Source of the DNA: an uncultured Halorubrum sp.
Lineage (GTDB): Archaea > Halobacteriota > Halobacteria > Halobacteriales > Haloferacaceae
Direction of reading: 5' to 3'
Length of the DNA: 32,496 nucleotides
Assembly (NCBI RefSeq): GCF_937146585.1
Contig: NZ_CAKZRO010000072.1
Coordinates: 1-32,496, forward strand
Positions 31,492 through 32,496 of this stretch are shown piece by piece. A program made the translations under genes and the position numbers. The notes under the pieces were generated by a model that worked only from the letters and a program-made list of their open reading frames with translations, had not been told where the DNA came from and made no database searches. The first letter of the stretch is position 1, and each line of letters opens with the position of its first letter.

Positions 31492-32226
31492 ATGTCGACA
31501 GCCGCCGGCCTCGACGTCACGCTGGTCCGCAACGCCACGCTCCTCGCGACCGTCGGCGGGACGACGTTCCTCGTCGACCCGCTGTTCGCCGAGCAGGGCG
31601 CGCTGCCGCCGATCGATAACACTCCGAACGACCGGGACAACCCGCTCGTCCCCATGCCCGACGTCGACCTGTCGCACGACGCGGTGGTCGTCACCCACCG
31701 GCACCCGGACCACTTCGACGACGCGGCGAGAGAGCGACTCGACGCGGACGTGCCGCTGTACTGTCAGCCCGCGGAGGCGGACGCATTCGCGGAGGACGGG
31801 TTTACCAACGTGCGACCCGTCGCGGACGAGGCGTCGTTCGAGGGCGTCACGCTCCACCGGACGCCCGGCCGTCACGGGCACGGGGGACTGGCCGAGCAGA
31901 TGGGACCGGTCTCCGGGTTCGTCTTCGAGGGCGAGGAGACGCTGTACCTCGCCGGCGACACGGTCTGGTACGAGCCGGTCGCGGAGACGCTCGCGCGGTT
32001 CGCCCCCGACGCGGTCGTCCTCAACGGGGGCGCGGCGCGGTTCAACCAGGGCGAGCCGATCACGATGGGAGTGAACGACGTCGCGGCCGTGCGCGAGGCC
32101 ACCGACGCCGCCGTCGCCGTGGTCCACATGGAGGCGATCAACCACTGTCTGCTCTCGCGCGAGGAGCTGCGGGCGGCGACCGAGGACGTGCTCGTGCCGG
32201 AGGACGGCGAACGGATCGGGTTCTAG
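31492..32226 (+). CDS. UlaG-like metallo-beta-lactamase-fold hydrolase
   Basis: A 244-residue MBL-fold protein. The metal motif T-H-R-H-P-D-H places His69, His71, Asp73 and His74; a further His is in R-T-P-G-R-H-G-H-G near 125, and the bridging Asp in L-A-G-D-T-V-W-Y near 150. V-V-H-M-E-A-I-N-H-C near residue 210 supplies the last His. This is the UlaG/YtnP-like branch, acting on lactones, phosphoesters or unknown substrates. The N-terminal strand T-L-V-R-N-A-T-L-L-A-T-V-G-G-T and V-D-P-L-F-A-type turn are typical. The start at 31492 follows GGAG about 8 bases upstream; longer frames upstream are Arg-rich. Confidence 0.92.
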   Translation: MSTAAGLDVTLVRNATLLATVGGTTFLVDPLFAEQGALPPIDNTPNDRDNPLVPMPDVDLSHDAVVVTHRHPDHFDDAARERLDADVPLYCQPAEADAFAEDGFTNVRPVADEASFEGVTLHRTPGRHGHGGLAEQMGPVSGFVFEGEETLYLAGDTVWYEPVAETLARFAPDAVVLNGGAARFNQGEPITMGVNDVAAVREATDAAVAVVHMEAINHCLLSREELRAATEDVLVPEDGERIGF

Positions 32227-32287
32227 TCGCGACGCTGTTTTTCCGAGAAACCGCGCCGATTTACGTGTCACCACGGAACGAGGTCGT

Positions 32288-32496
32288 ATGTCGCGCGCTT
32301 CGGACCTCGATCGGCTCTACGAGCTCTTCGACCGTCTCGAAGCGAAGGTCGGTGGCAAGCGACGGCTCGAGGACTGTACCGGACACGTGGATTGGCCCGA
32401 GCGGGGCGTTTACTTCGTTTTCGCGAACGGCGAGACGCGGGACGGGACCGACCAACTTCGGCTCACGCGTGTCGGTACGCACGCCGTCTCGACTGG
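32288..32496 (+). CDS. N-terminal part of a possible GIY-YIG-like protein (runs off the window)
   Basis: An ATG at 32288 opens a frame that stays open to the right edge (69 codons seen). It begins MSRASDLDRLYELFDRLEAK, a helix, and then has D-W-P-E-R-G-V-Y-F-V-F-A-N-G-E followed by L-R-L-T-R-V-G-T-H-A-V-S. The G-V-Y...R-V-G spacing resembles the GIY...YIG core of GIY-YIG nuclease-like domains, seen in haloarchaeal hypothetical proteins of this type. TATA-like GATTTACG lies about 22-28 bases upstream. Only the start can be judged; the family call is tentative. Confidence 0.6.
   Translation, partial: MSRASDLDRLYELFDRLEAKVGGKRRLEDCTGHVDWPERGVYFVFANGETRDGTDQLRLTRVGTHAVST

Noticed and set aside
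1..32496. Search by eye for CRISPR arrays, tRNA or rRNA genes, and transposase genes.
   Set aside because: No regularly spaced repeat set, no tRNA-like T-loop with CCA-type end, and no DDE or tyrosine-recombinase protein was seen; a covariance-model scan would settle the RNA question.

Overview
The window comes from the chromosome of an extremely halophilic archaeon of class Halobacteria, probably Halorubrum or a close relative (genus by inference only). The evidence is a very high G+C content with almost every third codon position G or C, strongly Asp/Glu-rich proteins, archaeal TATA-like boxes about 25-35 bases ahead of many start codons with little room for a leader, and haloarchaeal families such as CetZ, DUF2150, DUF63 and RimK-type ligases. 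No rRNA, tRNA, CRISPR array, insertion sequence or prophage gene was seen. Both ends are cut from continuing chromosome; the last gene runs off the right edge.

Layout. 1-6.5 kb: a CinA/MoCF-domain protein, a multi-pass membrane protein, the tubulin-like cytoskeletal protein CetZ, and divergently from it a large secreted penicillin-acylase-type amidase coupled to a small membrane protein, then a cupin. 6.5-11 kb: a row of plus-strand genes, each with its own TATA-like box (a haloarchaeal conserved protein, a two-module VOC/extradiol-dioxygenase-like enzyme, a TatD-like COG1099 hydrolase, DUF2150 and DUF456 proteins). 11-16 kb: a minus-strand group (DUF547, universal stress protein coupled to a DUF63 membrane protein), a peroxiredoxin-UbiA prenyltransferase operon, a Dam-type adenine methylase and a small winged-helix-like protein facing an AT-richer intergenic region full of palindromes. 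16-21 kb: a small membrane protein, an FAD oxidoreductase, an OFA-like MFS transporter, a methyltransferase coupled to a membrane protein, and a pirin. 21.7-24.8 kb: the most interesting locus, an M14-type deacylase divergent from a fusion of a RimK ATP-grasp amino-acid ligase with a retropepsin-like protease domain, followed by a ribbon-helix-helix protein. 24.8-32.5 kb: AlkA-type glycosylase, an archaeal-order 3-hydroxyacyl-CoA dehydrogenase/enoyl-CoA hydratase fusion, a methyltransferase, a small membrane protein, aspartate-semialdehyde dehydrogenase, a four-helix membrane protein preceded by a candidate 43-residue small gene, an UlaG-like metallo-hydrolase, and the start of a possible GIY-YIG-like protein.

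Most genes look like single transcription units with their own promoters. Clear coupling (overlap or 2-base gap) is seen at 5647, 11617, 13512/13515, 19618/19621 and 31198/31201. Functionally the region mixes housekeeping metabolism (lysine/threonine/methionine precursor supply, beta-oxidation, quinone or lipid prenylation), stress and redox proteins, DNA repair and methylation, cell-shape control, and a probable glutamate-tail ligation/trimming module whose substrate cannot be told from sequence.
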